Shown: in pieces, positions 8,150 through 17,481 of the stretch
Position numbering within the stretch: position 1 is the stretch's first letter
Layout: each line of letters starts with the position of its first letter
Translations under genes and position numbers: made by a program
DNA from: SSSZ01 sp016790965
Lineage (GTDB): Bacteria; Pseudomonadota; Gammaproteobacteria; Burkholderiales; Rhodocyclaceae
DNA length: 64,000 bases
Assembly: GCA_016790965.1 (NCBI GenBank)
Contig: JAEUNZ010000012.1
Coordinates: 89,910-153,909, forward strand
Reading direction: 5' to 3'
The notes under the pieces: model-generated
Databases searched by the model: none
The model's input: only the letters and a program-made list of their open reading frames with translations
Told to the model about the DNA's origin: nothing

Positions 8150-10081
8150 ATGGATATCGCGCCTCCCGGCTCCGACCCCCCTGTCAGCCCCCGGCCCTTG
8201 GCCGAAACCACGCCCTCGCCCGGGCCGGCGCCCTCCCTGCGCCATTTTCCTGCCCTGGCGCTCAGCTTCGGTGTGGGCGCGGTACTGGTGCTGTGGACGG
8301 TCATCGCCCTTGGCTTGGCCTCCCTTGAGCGCAGCGAGAAAGCCAGTGCCCACCGGGTGCTCGCCAATCTGGCCCGTTCCTTCGAGGGCCACGTGGAGCG
8401 CTCCCTGGACAATATCGACCAGATTCTCGCCGCCGTCGCCCTTTCCGTGGCGCGCGAGGGTTTTCCGGATGATCTCGGAGACATCCTCGGCGACCGTGTC
8501 GGCGGTGACCCTCTCTTCCATGAGCTCGCCGTTGCCGATGCCCAGGGAAAAGTCCGGGTGCGCGGCGGCAGCGGATCCGGCGACTCCCTTGAGGGACAGC
8601 CCTTCTTCACCCGGCAGCGGGAGCGGCCGGACGGCGGTCTGCTGGTCAGCGAGCCGGCGGCGGGAGCGGTGCCGGGCCGGGTTTCGGTCATTCTTTCCCA
8701 TCGCGTGAGCGGGGGTGACGGCAATTTCGGCGGTGTCGTGGTGGCGTCCGTGGCGCCGGAGTACTTCACCCGCTTCTATTCCAGCTTCGATCTGGGTGCG
8801 GGCGGCAGCGTCGCCCTGGTGAGCCTGGACGGCAAGGTACGCGCCCGACACGTCCGTCCTTCCGCCAGCGGCGCTTTCCCCCGGCAGGACGAAGCTCTCG
8901 CCCCCTCCACCCTGCGGGAGGTGCTCCAGCGCAACCCCCAGGGCACCCTGCAAGGCCCTAGTCCGGTGGACGGCGTCAGCCGCCTGTACGCTTATCGCGT
9001 CATGGAGCGCTATCCCTTTGCGGTGGTTGTCGGCATGGGCGAGGACCATGCCCTGGCCGATCTGGCGACCCGGCGCATGGAGTGGACCGGACTGGGCGCC
9101 GCTGTCAGCCTCGTCATCCTGGGGCTCACCGCCGTGCTCTACCGCCGCTCTCTGCGCCTGTGCGAAGCCGAGGAACGCACCCGCGCCGCCCTGGAGCAAG
9201 TCCGCCTGAGCGCCAAGGTTTTCGAGGAAAGCAGCGACGGCATCATGATCTGCGACGGCGAAAACCGCATCCTGACGGTCAATCGGGCCTTCACGACCAT
9301 CACCGGCTACGGGGCGGAGGAGGTCATCGGACGCAATCCCCGCTTCCTGGGTTCCGGCGCCACGCCCCGCGAAACCTACCAGGAAATGTGGTGCAGCCTG
9401 AGGGAGCGCGGCTCCTGGCACGGAGAGGTGGTCAATCGCCGCAAGGACGGGGAGAAGTATCCGGAATGGCTCTCCGTCTGTGAAGTACGCGACAGCAAGG
9501 GCACCCTCACCCACCACATCGGCATCTTCTCGGACGCCACGGCCCACAAATTCGATGGCCGGCGCCTACACTTCCTGGTCCATTACGACACCCTCACCGA
9601 ACTGCCCAATCGCCTCCTGCTGGGGGATCGGCTCAGTCAGGCCGTGGCCGGCGCCCGGCGCACCGGCAAGAGCGTGGCCGTGCTGTTCATCGACCTGGAC
9701 AATTTCAAGCCGGTCAACGATACCTATGGCCACGAAGCCGGTGACCGGCTGCTCAAGGCCGTGGCTTCCCGCCTGCATTCGGTCATCCGGGAAACCGACA
9801 CCTTGGCCCGCCTGGGGGGTGACGAGTTCGTCCTGGTCATGCCCGAACTGGATTTCGACGGCCACGCCGAAGTGGTGGCGGAGAAATGCCGTACGGTATT
9901 TGACGCCCCCTTCGTCATCGCCGGCAACGAAATTCGTGCCGCGGCGAGCATAGGGATCGCCCGTTATCCCCTGGATGGCACGGACCCGCAAAGTCTGCTC
10001 GAAGCGGCCGACCGCGCCATGTATGCCGCCAAGGAAGCCGAGAAGGGTGCCACCCGGGCGCTGTCGCGCCGGGCACACTGA
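8150..10081 (+). CDS. Membrane sensor diguanylate cyclase (Cache-like, PAS, GGDEF)
   Basis: A 643-residue enzyme predicted to make c-di-GMP. A transmembrane segment (about residues 33-58) is followed by a periplasmic Cache-like sensor domain and a second membrane segment near 303-325. A PAS domain comes next (AKVFEESSDGIMICDGENRI onward), then a GGDEF domain whose LGGDEF motif lies near residue 557. An RETD inhibitory I-site stands five residues before it, so product feedback is expected. The start at 8150 has a strong GGAGGAGG ribosome site. The gene converges on the GGDEF-EAL gene. Confidence 0.9.
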   Translation: MDIAPPGSDPPVSPRPLAETTPSPGPAPSLRHFPALALSFGVGAVLVLWTVIALGLASLERSEKASAHRVLANLARSFEGHVERSLDNIDQILAAVALSVAREGFPDDLGDILGDRVGGDPLFHELAVADAQGKVRVRGGSGSGDSLEGQPFFTRQRERPDGGLLVSEPAAGAVPGRVSVILSHRVSGGDGNFGGVVVASVAPEYFTRFYSSFDLGAGGSVALVSLDGKVRARHVRPSASGAFPRQDEALAPSTLREVLQRNPQGTLQGPSPVDGVSRLYAYRVMERYPFAVVVGMGEDHALADLATRRMEWTGLGAAVSLVILGLTAVLYRRSLRLCEAEERTRAALEQVRLSAKVFEESSDGIMICDGENRILTVNRAFTTITGYGAEEVIGRNPRFLGSGATPRETYQEMWCSLRERGSWHGEVVNRRKDGEKYPEWLSVCEVRDSKGTLTHHIGIFSDATAHKFDGRRLHFLVHYDTLTELPNRLLLGDRLSQAVAGARRTGKSVAVLFIDLDNFKPVNDTYGHEAGDRLLKAVASRLHSVIRETDTLARLGGDEFVLVMPELDFDGHAEVVAEKCRTVFDAPFVIAGNEIRAAASIGIARYPLDGTDPQSLLEAADRAMYAAKEAEKGATRALSRRAH

Positions 10082-10094
10082 AGCCGAATTGCCG

Positions 10095-10261
10095 CTCAGA
10101 GCCTGTGAACTTTTTGGGCGCGCCCGAGCGGCGTGCCCAGGCGTGCACGATCAAGGCGCCAAGCACAGCCATAGCTCGGACTATGGCGGGCATTGGCAAC
10201 GCCGAGCGGGCGCAAGGGGGCATGACGAGCGGGGGCGAAAGAAATGTTCATAGGCTCTCAG
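10095..10261. repeat. Intergenic palindromic repeat, copy R1
   Basis: CTCAGAGCCTGTGAAC at 10095-10110 faces GTTCATAGGCTCTCAG at 10246-10261, an inverted repeat with 14 of 16 positions paired. Inside are GGGCGCGCCCGAGCGG and a perfect hairpin, CCATAG-ctcgga-CTATGG. The right terminus supplies the TGA stop codon (10258-10260) of the GGDEF-EAL gene. Related sequences occur at 23326-23414 and 46698-46778, and partly at 53465-53637. It lies between convergent genes and would act as a bidirectional terminator. Confidence 0.8.
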
Positions 10262-12357
10262 GCCCGCGGATTTGGCGCGTCCAGCACCAGTTCACCGGGC
10301 TGCGTGGCGTTCTTGAGAAGTGCCTGCACCTGCTCCCGGGCCAGGGGACGGTGGAAAAGGTAGCCCTGTCCGATGCGTCCGCCCATGGCCACCAGGGCCT
10401 TGGCCTGACGGGAGGTCTCTATCCCCTCGATGACCACTTCCATGCCCAGGCCGCCGGCCATGCCCAGGACGGCCCGCACGATGGCTTCCGAATTGGCGTC
10501 GCCGGGGATGCGATTGACAAAGCTGCGGTCGATCTTGAGGTTGGCAATGGGGAATTTGGTCAGATAGGTGAGGGAAGAGTAGCCGGTGCCGAAATCGTCC
10601 AGGGACCATTCGATCCCGGCGCCCGCCAGGCGATGCAGCATCGATTTGGAGATACGCTTTTCGTTGAGGATCAGGCTTTCGGTGATTTCGAGTTCCAGGC
10701 GCGGCCGGGGGCGTCCGGCGGAGGCGAGGGCCGCCACCAGGTCGTCGACGAATCCTTCTTCGTCCAGTTGGCGGCCCGAAACGTTGATCGCCAGGCGCGG
10801 GGGATCCAGACCGGCGTCGCGCCACACGGCCCAGTCCTGGCAGGCGCGGTTCATGATTTGGCGACCCAGGGCGACGATGAGGCCCGAATCCTCCGCCACC
10901 TGGATAAAGTGCCCCGGGGGCAGCACGCCCCGCTCGGGATGCTGCCAGCGGACCAGGGCCTCCAGGCCGACGATCTTGCCGCTCAGGATTTCCACCTGAG
11001 GCTGGTACATGAGGAAAAACTCTTCCTGCTCAATGCCGCGGCGCAGGTCGCTTTCCAGGGCCAGACGGCGGTTGGCGTGGTCGAGCAGGTCCGAGGTGTA
11101 GATGCAATAGTCGTTTTTGCCCGCCGCCTTGGCCTGGTACATGGCGATGTCGGCGAAGCGCAGCAGATCGGCCAGATCGACGGTCTGTTCGGGAAAGAGC
11201 GCGATGCCCGCGCTGACCCCGACGTGGAGCGTGTGCTCACCCAGGGTGTAGGGTTCGGCCAGCTTGTCGATCAGTTTGGTCACCACTTCCACCGCGTCCC
11301 GCAAGGCACGGATGTTTTCCAGGATGACGGTGAATTCGTCCCCCCCCAGGCGACAGACCAGGTCGCCCTTGCGCACCAGGGTCGCGAAACGCACCCCTAC
11401 TGCGTGGAGAAGTTGGTCCCCCACCTGGTGCCCCAGGGTGTCGTTCACCACCTTGAAGTCGTCCAGGTCCAGGTAGACCAGCGCGATGTTGCTCTTGAGG
11501 CGTCGGGCACGCTCCGCCGCCCGGGGCAGTTCCTTGTGGAAGTAGACGCGGTTGGCCAGGCCGGTAACCGAATCGTAGTGGGCCAGATGGTCGAGAAGCT
11601 TTTCGGTGCGTGCCCGTTCGCGCAGTTCGTTGTCCAGGCGGGCGGTCTTCTGCTGCAGGGAATCCAGCATGTCGTTGAAGGTCTGCGCCAGATCGGCAAT
11701 TTCCCGCGGGCCGGTGAGACTGGCCCGCTTCTCCAGTTCCGGCCTGCCCGACAGCTCACCCGCCAGGGAAGCGAGGTCCGCGATGGGTCGGGCCAGCCAT
11801 TCCCCGGCCTTGGCCAGGGCAGCCCGCATGGCAACGATGGCCAAGAGGGTCAGGACCGCCAGGCTGCCCAGAAGGATGAAGAGGTAGCGATACAGCGTCC
11901 CGAAGGCGACTTCGACGTAGAGGATGCCGGAAAAACCCTTGCGCCCTTCGATCTGGCGCGCAAGCCGCAAGGAATCCAGGCCCACGTGGCGTTCCCTGGG
12001 CAGGGGCGCCACCTCCGGAAGCGCGCTGTCGCCCGCGGCGGGGCGACGCAGGACCGCCAGGGGTTCTCCGTTCCGCCCATACACCGCAGCCATGCGCAGA
12101 TCGCGCATTTCTCCCCAGCGCTGCAGCACCCCCTCGAGGGATTGGGGATGATCGGACTCGGCCGCGGCCACCAGGAGTTCGCCCAGGCTGGCGACCTGCT
12201 CCTCGATACTGTCCACCTGGACGCTGCGCAGGTAATAGAAGGCAAAGCCGGCCACCGCCACGGCGGCCAGCAGGACCACGGTTACCACCGCCGGAAAGGC
12301 CATGCCGACGATCTGCGCCGGAATCGATACGGGCGGCGATTGATCGCGGGGCTTCAT
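10258..12357 (-). CDS. Membrane GGDEF-EAL protein (c-di-GMP phosphodiesterase or cyclase)
   Basis: A 699-residue protein with two membrane segments around a periplasmic sensor (about residues 15-40 and 160-185), then HAMP-like, GGDEF and EAL domains. The GGDEF motif (RLGGDEF) has an RKGD I-site in front. The EAL domain carries LEALVRW, EITESL, LDDFGTGYSSL, LKIDRSF and EGIET, so all catalytic residues look intact. The start MKPRDQSPP at 12357 is chosen because the longer frame adds 57 residues of low-complexity leader. Its stop lies inside the R1 palindrome. Confidence 0.88.
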   Translation of the reverse strand: MKPRDQSPPVSIPAQIVGMAFPAVVTVVLLAAVAVAGFAFYYLRSVQVDSIEEQVASLGELLVAAAESDHPQSLEGVLQRWGEMRDLRMAAVYGRNGEPLAVLRRPAAGDSALPEVAPLPRERHVGLDSLRLARQIEGRKGFSGILYVEVAFGTLYRYLFILLGSLAVLTLLAIVAMRAALAKAGEWLARPIADLASLAGELSGRPELEKRASLTGPREIADLAQTFNDMLDSLQQKTARLDNELRERARTEKLLDHLAHYDSVTGLANRVYFHKELPRAAERARRLKSNIALVYLDLDDFKVVNDTLGHQVGDQLLHAVGVRFATLVRKGDLVCRLGGDEFTVILENIRALRDAVEVVTKLIDKLAEPYTLGEHTLHVGVSAGIALFPEQTVDLADLLRFADIAMYQAKAAGKNDYCIYTSDLLDHANRRLALESDLRRGIEQEEFFLMYQPQVEILSGKIVGLEALVRWQHPERGVLPPGHFIQVAEDSGLIVALGRQIMNRACQDWAVWRDAGLDPPRLAINVSGRQLDEEGFVDDLVAALASAGRPRPRLELEITESLILNEKRISKSMLHRLAGAGIEWSLDDFGTGYSSLTYLTKFPIANLKIDRSFVNRIPGDANSEAIVRAVLGMAGGLGMEVVIEGIETSRQAKALVAMGGRIGQGYLFHRPLAREQVQALLKNATQPGELVLDAPNPRA

Positions 12358-12692
12358 GCAGACCCCCGGTCGGCCTGGGAGCCCGGCACCGAGGAATCCA
12401 GGCCTGGGGTGCCGCGGGGATGAAGCCCCACGCCCGTGGGGATGCGCGCCCTGCCGGGAGGAATTTGACGAGTCCTCATCTTGTTTTGTCCCCGGACTTC
12501 CATAGCCTGCCCACTGCGGAATGTCCAAGCTGTCGTGCCATTTGTAGTTTTAACGGCAGCATACACCGGGTGGGGCGGCAAGACACGGGCGGCATCATGG
12601 TTTTCCCCACTTTGGCGGCGTGGGCACTGGGTGTTCCCTGAATTCGAGGCTCGCCATCCAGACCTCGGGGGCTACATGGACTGAGCAGGCCT
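12358..12692 (-). other. Intergenic leader region with hairpins, no gene
   Basis: 335 bases upstream of the GGDEF-EAL gene. On the minus strand the leader can form two stems. One is CCCCAC-gggc-GTGGGG (12426-12441). The other is CGGCACC paired with GGTGCCG (12384-12414), enclosing CCAGGCCTGG. I looked for the conserved GEMM c-di-GMP riboswitch signatures and did not find them. A short poorly conserved frame crosses the region but lacks support as a gene. Confidence 0.35.
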
Positions 12693-13217
12693 TCAGTCGA
12701 AGTAGCTGCGCGCCGCCTCGTAGCGCTGGGCGTAGTAACGGTCGCTCATGCGATCCACGCGCACGCGGCCGTTGCGGGCCGGGGCATGGACGAAGCGACC
12801 ATCGCCGATATAGATGCCGACGTGGGAGCGGGGGCGGTTGAGGGTGTTGAAGAAGACCAGATCGCCCGGCTTGAGGGCTTCGCGCTCGACGGCCCGGCCC
12901 CCCTCGGCGATGTCGGCGGCGCTGCCCGTCACCCGCAGTCCGGCGGCCCGGTCGTAGACGTAGCTCACCATGCCGCTGCAATCGAGGCCGGCATCCGGGT
13001 TCTTGCCGCCAAAACGGTAGCCGGTATCGATCAGCCCCAGGGCGAAAAGCACAACGTCGGAGCCCCGATCGGCCTGCCGGGCGGCGGCGATGGCTGTGGG
13101 TCCGGGGTCCGGACTGCGGGCTGCTTCAGGGGGTGCGGTACCGCAGGCGCTCAAAGCAGCCGCCAGAATCAGGCCGAACAGACTTGATTGCAAAGGGCAA
13201 CGCCGAAGTGAAGGCAT
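12693..13217 (-). CDS. NlpC/P60 family lipoprotein, putative cell-wall endopeptidase
   Basis: A 174-residue lipoprotein with signal sequence and lipobox LSAC at residues about 23-26. An NlpC/P60 domain follows, with the catalytic cysteine in DCSGMVSYVYD and the histidine in SHVGIYIGDGRFVHA. Such enzymes cleave peptidoglycan stem peptides. The start at 13217 gives a normal signal peptide; an upstream in-frame codon at 13274 would bury it. It lies 69 bases downstream of the AOR operon on the same strand but shows no functional link to it. Confidence 0.87.
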   Translation of the reverse strand: MPSLRRCPLQSSLFGLILAAALSACGTAPPEAARSPDPGPTAIAAARQADRGSDVVLFALGLIDTGYRFGGKNPDAGLDCSGMVSYVYDRAAGLRVTGSAADIAEGGRAVEREALKPGDLVFFNTLNRPRSHVGIYIGDGRFVHAPARNGRVRVDRMSDRYYAQRYEAARSYFD

Positions 13218-13286
13218 TTTCTGGAAAACGAACGTAATACCGCGTTTTTTATATGAAAATTCTTCAGCAATCAAGCAGGCCTGGAA

Positions 13287-14123
13287 TTACAGGCGGGTGC
13301 AAAGCTGCGCGAATCCCGGATACTCGGCCGGGGTCAGCGCCACCTTGCGCGCCGCCCCTTTCTGGGATTCGCCCCGTACCAGGGCGTCCACGAAAGCCGC
13401 CCGGTCGCTGACCCAGTTGCCGCCGAGGAAGGTGACGCCGCGGGCGAAGAGCGCATCCGGCAGGCAGCCGGCGGAGGGGCCGATGAGGGCGAGACGGCGG
13501 GCGTTGCGGCAATGGCCGAGCATCACGTCCAGGGTGTCGTTCAGAAGGATGGTGCTGGTGGACAGCACCTTGCAGCAGGCGGCGAGTTCCCTGGCGTCGA
13601 GAGTGACCCGGTAGCCTTCCTTGTCGCCGGCCAGGTCGGCCCGCAACTCGACCACCGTGAGGGAGGCGCCGGTTTGCAGCACCCGGCCGAGCAGGGGCTT
13701 GAAGAAGCCGATCATGCCGATGCGCTCCCCCGCCTGGGGGTCCAGTTCGCCGATGGAATCGCCGCTCGCCGGAGGCACGTAGCCGGCCCGGTCGAAGAGG
13801 CAGCGGGTCAGGGCGTTGGCGGCGGCGAAGCCGAGGGTCTTGTCCAGCCCGGTGCCGGTGGCGTAGCGACGGGCGAGGACCAGAGGGTCGCTCCCCGCCA
13901 GGCCAAGGCCGTCCCCGGCGGCGCGCAGGCGGGCCAGGGTGTCGTCGAGCAATACGTAGGAGAGGCCGATGGCGCCGTCTTCCAGTTCCAGGGCGCAGAA
14001 CTCGCCGCGGTTGTCGAGGTTGGCGCCGGGGTCCGGCGGCAGGTGCAGGGCACGGATGCGGGGGAGCGGCGCTTTTTCAGCGAACTGTTGCAGTTGGGCA
14101 ATGTAGTCGGCGGCGAAGCTCAT
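13287..14123 (-). CDS. DUF364/DUF4213-type putative heavy-metal chelation protein
   Basis: A 278-residue cytoplasmic protein. The C-terminal half has LIGPSAGCLPDALFARGV and TFLGGNWVSD, typical of DUF364 (annotated as a putative heavy-metal chelation domain). The N-terminal half resembles the associated DUF4213 domain. It is the last gene of the aor operon, starting in an ATGA overlap with the vWA gene. Its place behind a MoxR/vWA pair and a tungsten enzyme suggests it handles tungsten or its cofactor, which is inference from context. Confidence 0.65.
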   Translation of the reverse strand: MSFAADYIAQLQQFAEKAPLPRIRALHLPPDPGANLDNRGEFCALELEDGAIGLSYVLLDDTLARLRAAGDGLGLAGSDPLVLARRYATGTGLDKTLGFAAANALTRCLFDRAGYVPPASGDSIGELDPQAGERIGMIGFFKPLLGRVLQTGASLTVVELRADLAGDKEGYRVTLDARELAACCKVLSTSTILLNDTLDVMLGHCRNARRLALIGPSAGCLPDALFARGVTFLGGNWVSDRAAFVDALVRGESQKGAARKVALTPAEYPGFAQLCTRL

Positions 14124-15697
14124 GAGGCATCCTTGGGTTTGTACTCGCCCCGGTGCAGCGCGGCGCGCACGGCCTCCGACGCGGTCTCGGCGGAGACGGT
14201 GCCGGCCTTGTTCTCCGGGGAGCGCAGGGCGCCCGGGAAATACATGGCGGTGAGGCTCTTGGAATGGATGGGAGAGTCGGCGTTGGAGCTGCCGTAGCGG
14301 CGCCAGTCGCGCACCCAGTAGATATGGTCGGCGACTTCCAGGAGGCCGATGGTCTCCCGGTCGCCGATGAGGATGCCCTGCACGCGCAGCCCGAGATCGG
14401 CCTTGCAGGCGTCCAGCCGCGCGGCGACCTCGCCAGTGGCGCCAAATTCGCCATCGGAGGCGATGAGCAGGTCGGCGAGTTGCCAGCGCGTGTCTTCCAG
14501 CTTGGCGATGGCTTTCTCCAGGGGGCCGCAGATGTCGGTACCGCCCCGGAAGGCCTGGCCGAGAAAACGCATCAGGCGCTCGATGCCGCCGGCGTCCACC
14601 GCCAGTTCCAGCTCCACGACTTCGTCCGGGCCGCCGAAGGCGAAGACGTGGCAGGTGCGCTTCTGGGCGTGGGCCGTGCGCACCGCCTCCAATACGGTGG
14701 CCTTGGCCACCGCCTCGGCGCCGCCCTGCATGGAGCCGGAGGTGTCGACGCAGATGAGGATGGGGCCCATTTCCAGGCGCTTGTCGGGCTGCGGTTCGGG
14801 GTTGGGGCGCCAGACCAGGGCTTCGTGGAAGAGCACTTCCTGCATGCGGTCGTCGTCCTCGTAGCAGAGCAGGGTGCGCTCGGCGCGGCGCGCGTGCCAC
14901 ACCAGGCGCAGGCGCGGATGGCCGAGGAGGACCGATTCCGCCGGCAGCATGCGGGCGATGCGATCAGAACGGACGATGGCCCGCGTTTCGCCCGGCAGGT
15001 CGGGCACCCGCACGGTGCGGCTCTCCGGGCGCTGGGCGATGGCTTGCTCCATGACCTGGACGGTGGCCTGGCTGGCTGCGTCGAGTACGTCGATCTGGCG
15101 GGCGCGGCCCAGGCGGCGAATGATGTCTGCCAGTTCCGGCAGCCGTTCGAGGAGCTTCCTGATGCGCATCACGTCCTGCCAGCCTTCGGAGCGCAGCAGG
15201 CCGCGGATGAGATCCCAGCGAGTGTGCTTGCCGCCGTCGGGTAAGAGCCCGAAGACCTCCTTCAACTCGTCCATCTCGCCGCAGCGTTCCTGCCAGTCGG
15301 CGGCAAAGGCGGCGAGCGCCGTGGCGCGGGCTTGTGCCGGCGTGGACCCGCGGTCCTGGTAGTCGACGATGAAGTCGAGGTGGAAGAGGAGGCTCATCAA
15401 TACGGTGTCGGCCAGCTCCTGCTGACCCTCGCAGTAACCGGCCAGTTCGAGGTCGGCCATGGTGGTGGCGAGGCTGCCCACCAGATCGGGGCCGGGCCAG
15501 GGCCAGTCGGCGGCTGGGGGCAGGACGCCGTCCATCAGGGCGCGGCGCAGGCCGGCCAGGGCTTCTAGACGCGGCTCGAGGGCACCCTCGGCATTGGTCA
15601 GGCCGCCCAGCCAGAGGTTGCGCGCCAGGGCGTCGAGGGCCGCGAGGCGCGCCTCCTGGGCTTCGAACAGGAGGGGGCGGGCGGCTTCAGGCTTCAC
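14120..15697 (-). CDS. von Willebrand factor A protein, ViaA/CoxE-like partner of MoxR
   Basis: A 525-residue cytoplasmic protein with a helical N-terminal region and a C-terminal vWA domain. The metal-ion-dependent adhesion site is complete: DTSGS at residues 318-322, GGTD at 385-388 and SDGE at 414-417. It begins with GTG at 15697, inside a GTGA overlap with the MoxR gene, which forces coupled translation. A longer open frame upstream is out of register with this pairing. MoxR/vWA pairs act as chaperones inserting metals or remodelling metalloenzymes. Here the client is probably the adjacent aldehyde oxidoreductase. Confidence 0.8.
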   Translation of the reverse strand: MKPEAARPLLFEAQEARLAALDALARNLWLGGLTNAEGALEPRLEALAGLRRALMDGVLPPAADWPWPGPDLVGSLATTMADLELAGYCEGQQELADTVLMSLLFHLDFIVDYQDRGSTPAQARATALAAFAADWQERCGEMDELKEVFGLLPDGGKHTRWDLIRGLLRSEGWQDVMRIRKLLERLPELADIIRRLGRARQIDVLDAASQATVQVMEQAIAQRPESRTVRVPDLPGETRAIVRSDRIARMLPAESVLLGHPRLRLVWHARRAERTLLCYEDDDRMQEVLFHEALVWRPNPEPQPDKRLEMGPILICVDTSGSMQGGAEAVAKATVLEAVRTAHAQKRTCHVFAFGGPDEVVELELAVDAGGIERLMRFLGQAFRGGTDICGPLEKAIAKLEDTRWQLADLLIASDGEFGATGEVAARLDACKADLGLRVQGILIGDRETIGLLEVADHIYWVRDWRRYGSSNADSPIHSKSLTAMYFPGALRSPENKAGTVSAETASEAVRAALHRGEYKPKDAS

Positions 15698-17112
15698 GGG
15701 GTGTCGAGGGGCTCGACGGCCACAGGCTCGGGAACCTGGCCGTCGTCCTCGGGCAGGCGCGGCAGGGCCTGGAAGCCGGCGCGGGCGGCCAGGGCTCGCT
15801 CCCGCAGGCCGGCTACGGCCTCGGCGGTGGCGGCGAGGTGGCCATCGACCCGTGTGGCGAGGCTTTCGTCCAACCACAGGCTGCCTGCCCGGTAGGCGGC
15901 AAGGTCGCTGCGCTGGGCGGCGAGTTCGGCCACGTAGGTGTCGATCCGGGCCAGCAGGTCGTCGATCTGGGCGGTGCGGGCGCCGATATGGCAGGCGCCA
16001 TAGCGGCGCTTCCTGGCGTAGGTCATGCGCAGGGCGGCGGAACCGCCCTTGGCGTCGCCGATCTGGTCGGCGATCTGTTCGGCGGAAAAACGCAGGCGCC
16101 CGGAATCGTCGTAATCGAGGTCGTTGGCTTGGAGTTCGGCGTCGAGCTGGGCCTGGAAGGCCTCCACCACCCGGGTCAGGCGGGGCGGAGAGAAGGCCTC
16201 GCGCACGCCGAGGCGGTTCTGCAACCAGGCGGCGACCTTTTCCTGGCGGGCGGCGTCGGGCGCCGTGATCCAGGGGAGCAGGAGCAAGTCCCACAGGGCG
16301 ACGGCAGCACGGCCCTCGCTCGCCGCGGCGACCCGCAGCAGAACGACGATCTTGACCCAGCGCCGGTCGGAAACATAGACCTGATCCGCCACGAACTGGG
16401 CGCGCAGGTCGGCCAGGGTGGCGATGACCATTTCCGGCAGCGCCACCGCCGCAGCCGCCGAGGCAAGAGCGGCAATGTCCTCGGCGGCCAGGGTGTCCTG
16501 CCGGGCCGGTGCCTGCCAGGCCGCGGCGGTGTCGGTGCGCAGCAGGGCGGCGAAGGCGCCGGGGCTTACCGAATCGACCGGGATGCGGGTGAGGAAGCGA
16601 TCGAAGAAGGCTTCCGCCACTTCGTCCTCCGGCACCTCGTTGGTGGCGCCGATGGCGGTGATGAGGGGGCAGCGCTGGCGGCCAGCGCCGTTGTCGAATT
16701 CCCGTTCGTTGAGCAGGGTGAGCAGGGCGTTGAGGATGGCGCTGTTGGCCTTGAACACTTCGTCGATGAAGGCCACCGAGGCGTCAGGCAGGAAGCCGGC
16801 CGTGTGGCGCTCGTAGCGGTCTTCTTCCAGGGCTTTGATGGAAAGTGGTCCGAAGAGCTCTTCCGGCACCGAGAAGCGGGTAAGCAGGCGCTCGAAATAG
16901 CGGGCGTCGCGAAAGATGGCATGCAGCCGGCGGGCCAGCTCGCTCTTGGCCGTACCGGGTGGGCCGATGAGCAGGCTGTGCTCCCCGGCCAGGGCGGTAA
17001 GCAGGCAGAGGCGGACGATAGGGCGGCGCTCGACGAGGCCTGCCTCCAGGGTGCGCAGCAGGGTGGGGAGGCGCGTACGTAATGCGCTCAGGGGGAGGGC
17101 GACTTGATCCAT
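15694..17112 (-). CDS. MoxR-family AAA+ ATPase, RavA-like
   Basis: A 472-residue AAA+ ATPase with Walker A GPPGTAKS, Walker B FIDEVFKA and sensor-1 GATNEVPEDE. A C-terminal extension of about 200 residues follows the AAA domains, as in RavA. RavA/MoxR proteins form hexamers and work with a vWA partner, which is the next gene. It starts 72 bases after the small unknown gene, in the same direction as aorABC. Its role is inferred as an ATP-driven maturation factor for the tungsten enzyme. Confidence 0.85.
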   Translation of the reverse strand: MDQVALPLSALRTRLPTLLRTLEAGLVERRPIVRLCLLTALAGEHSLLIGPPGTAKSELARRLHAIFRDARYFERLLTRFSVPEELFGPLSIKALEEDRYERHTAGFLPDASVAFIDEVFKANSAILNALLTLLNEREFDNGAGRQRCPLITAIGATNEVPEDEVAEAFFDRFLTRIPVDSVSPGAFAALLRTDTAAAWQAPARQDTLAAEDIAALASAAAAVALPEMVIATLADLRAQFVADQVYVSDRRWVKIVVLLRVAAASEGRAAVALWDLLLLPWITAPDAARQEKVAAWLQNRLGVREAFSPPRLTRVVEAFQAQLDAELQANDLDYDDSGRLRFSAEQIADQIGDAKGGSAALRMTYARKRRYGACHIGARTAQIDDLLARIDTYVAELAAQRSDLAAYRAGSLWLDESLATRVDGHLAATAEAVAGLRERALAARAGFQALPRLPEDDGQVPEPVAVEPLDTP

Positions 17113-17184
17113 GGGGATATCCTACTGGCGAAGTCAGGATTAGGCTTTGATCGATCTGAAAGCCGCGAAAAGTCGCTTTATCTT

Positions 17185-17445
17185 TTACCCGCCACCACGC
17201 TGGGTAGCCCGGTCCACCGCCTCCAACAGGGCCTGGGCGGCGGCGGCGTCGCCGGCAACAACGCTGACCACGACTTCCATGCGTGCCAGGTTCAGGGCTC
17301 CCAGGCGTAGGGGGGCGATGGGGGTGAAGGCGAAGCGCAGGCGCGCCGCATCGCCGGCCAACTCCACCGACCCGGTGCCATCGGTGACGGCACCGGGGAA
17401 AGCGGTACTGAGGGAAGCGACAAACTCGGTCGGCGTCGCGGTCAT
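17185..17445 (-). CDS. Small unknown protein of the aor operon
   Basis: An 86-residue soluble alpha/beta-looking protein beginning MTATPTEFVASL and ending in QRGGG. No family is recognised. Two starts are possible: ATG at 17445, or TTG at 17481, which directly follows the TGA of the ThiS-like gene and adds 12 residues. It is conserved here by position between the sulfur carrier and the MoxR ATPase. A role in enzyme maturation or assembly is possible but unsupported by motifs. Confidence 0.6.
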   Translation of the reverse strand: MTATPTEFVASLSTAFPGAVTDGTGSVELAGDAARLRFAFTPIAPLRLGALNLARMEVVVSVVAGDAAAAQALLEAVDRATQRGGG

Positions 17446-17481
17446 GATCCGCCGGGAGTTGCCGCTCCAGGGGAGGGCCAA

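Noticed and set aside
10105..12423. Very long open frame opposite the GGDEF-EAL gene
   Set aside because: It encodes a compositionally odd product with no recognisable domain. The opposite strand shows intact GGDEF and EAL motifs, so this is a GC-rich antisense shadow.
12358..12530. c-di-GMP (GEMM) riboswitch before the GGDEF-EAL gene
   Set aside because: Hairpins exist, but the GEMM core and tetraloop-receptor bases were not seen.
15694..17112. Classical ravA-viaA assignment
   Set aside because: The pair resembles RavA/ViaA. Its place in the aor operon argues for a different client, so the E. coli gene names were not used.
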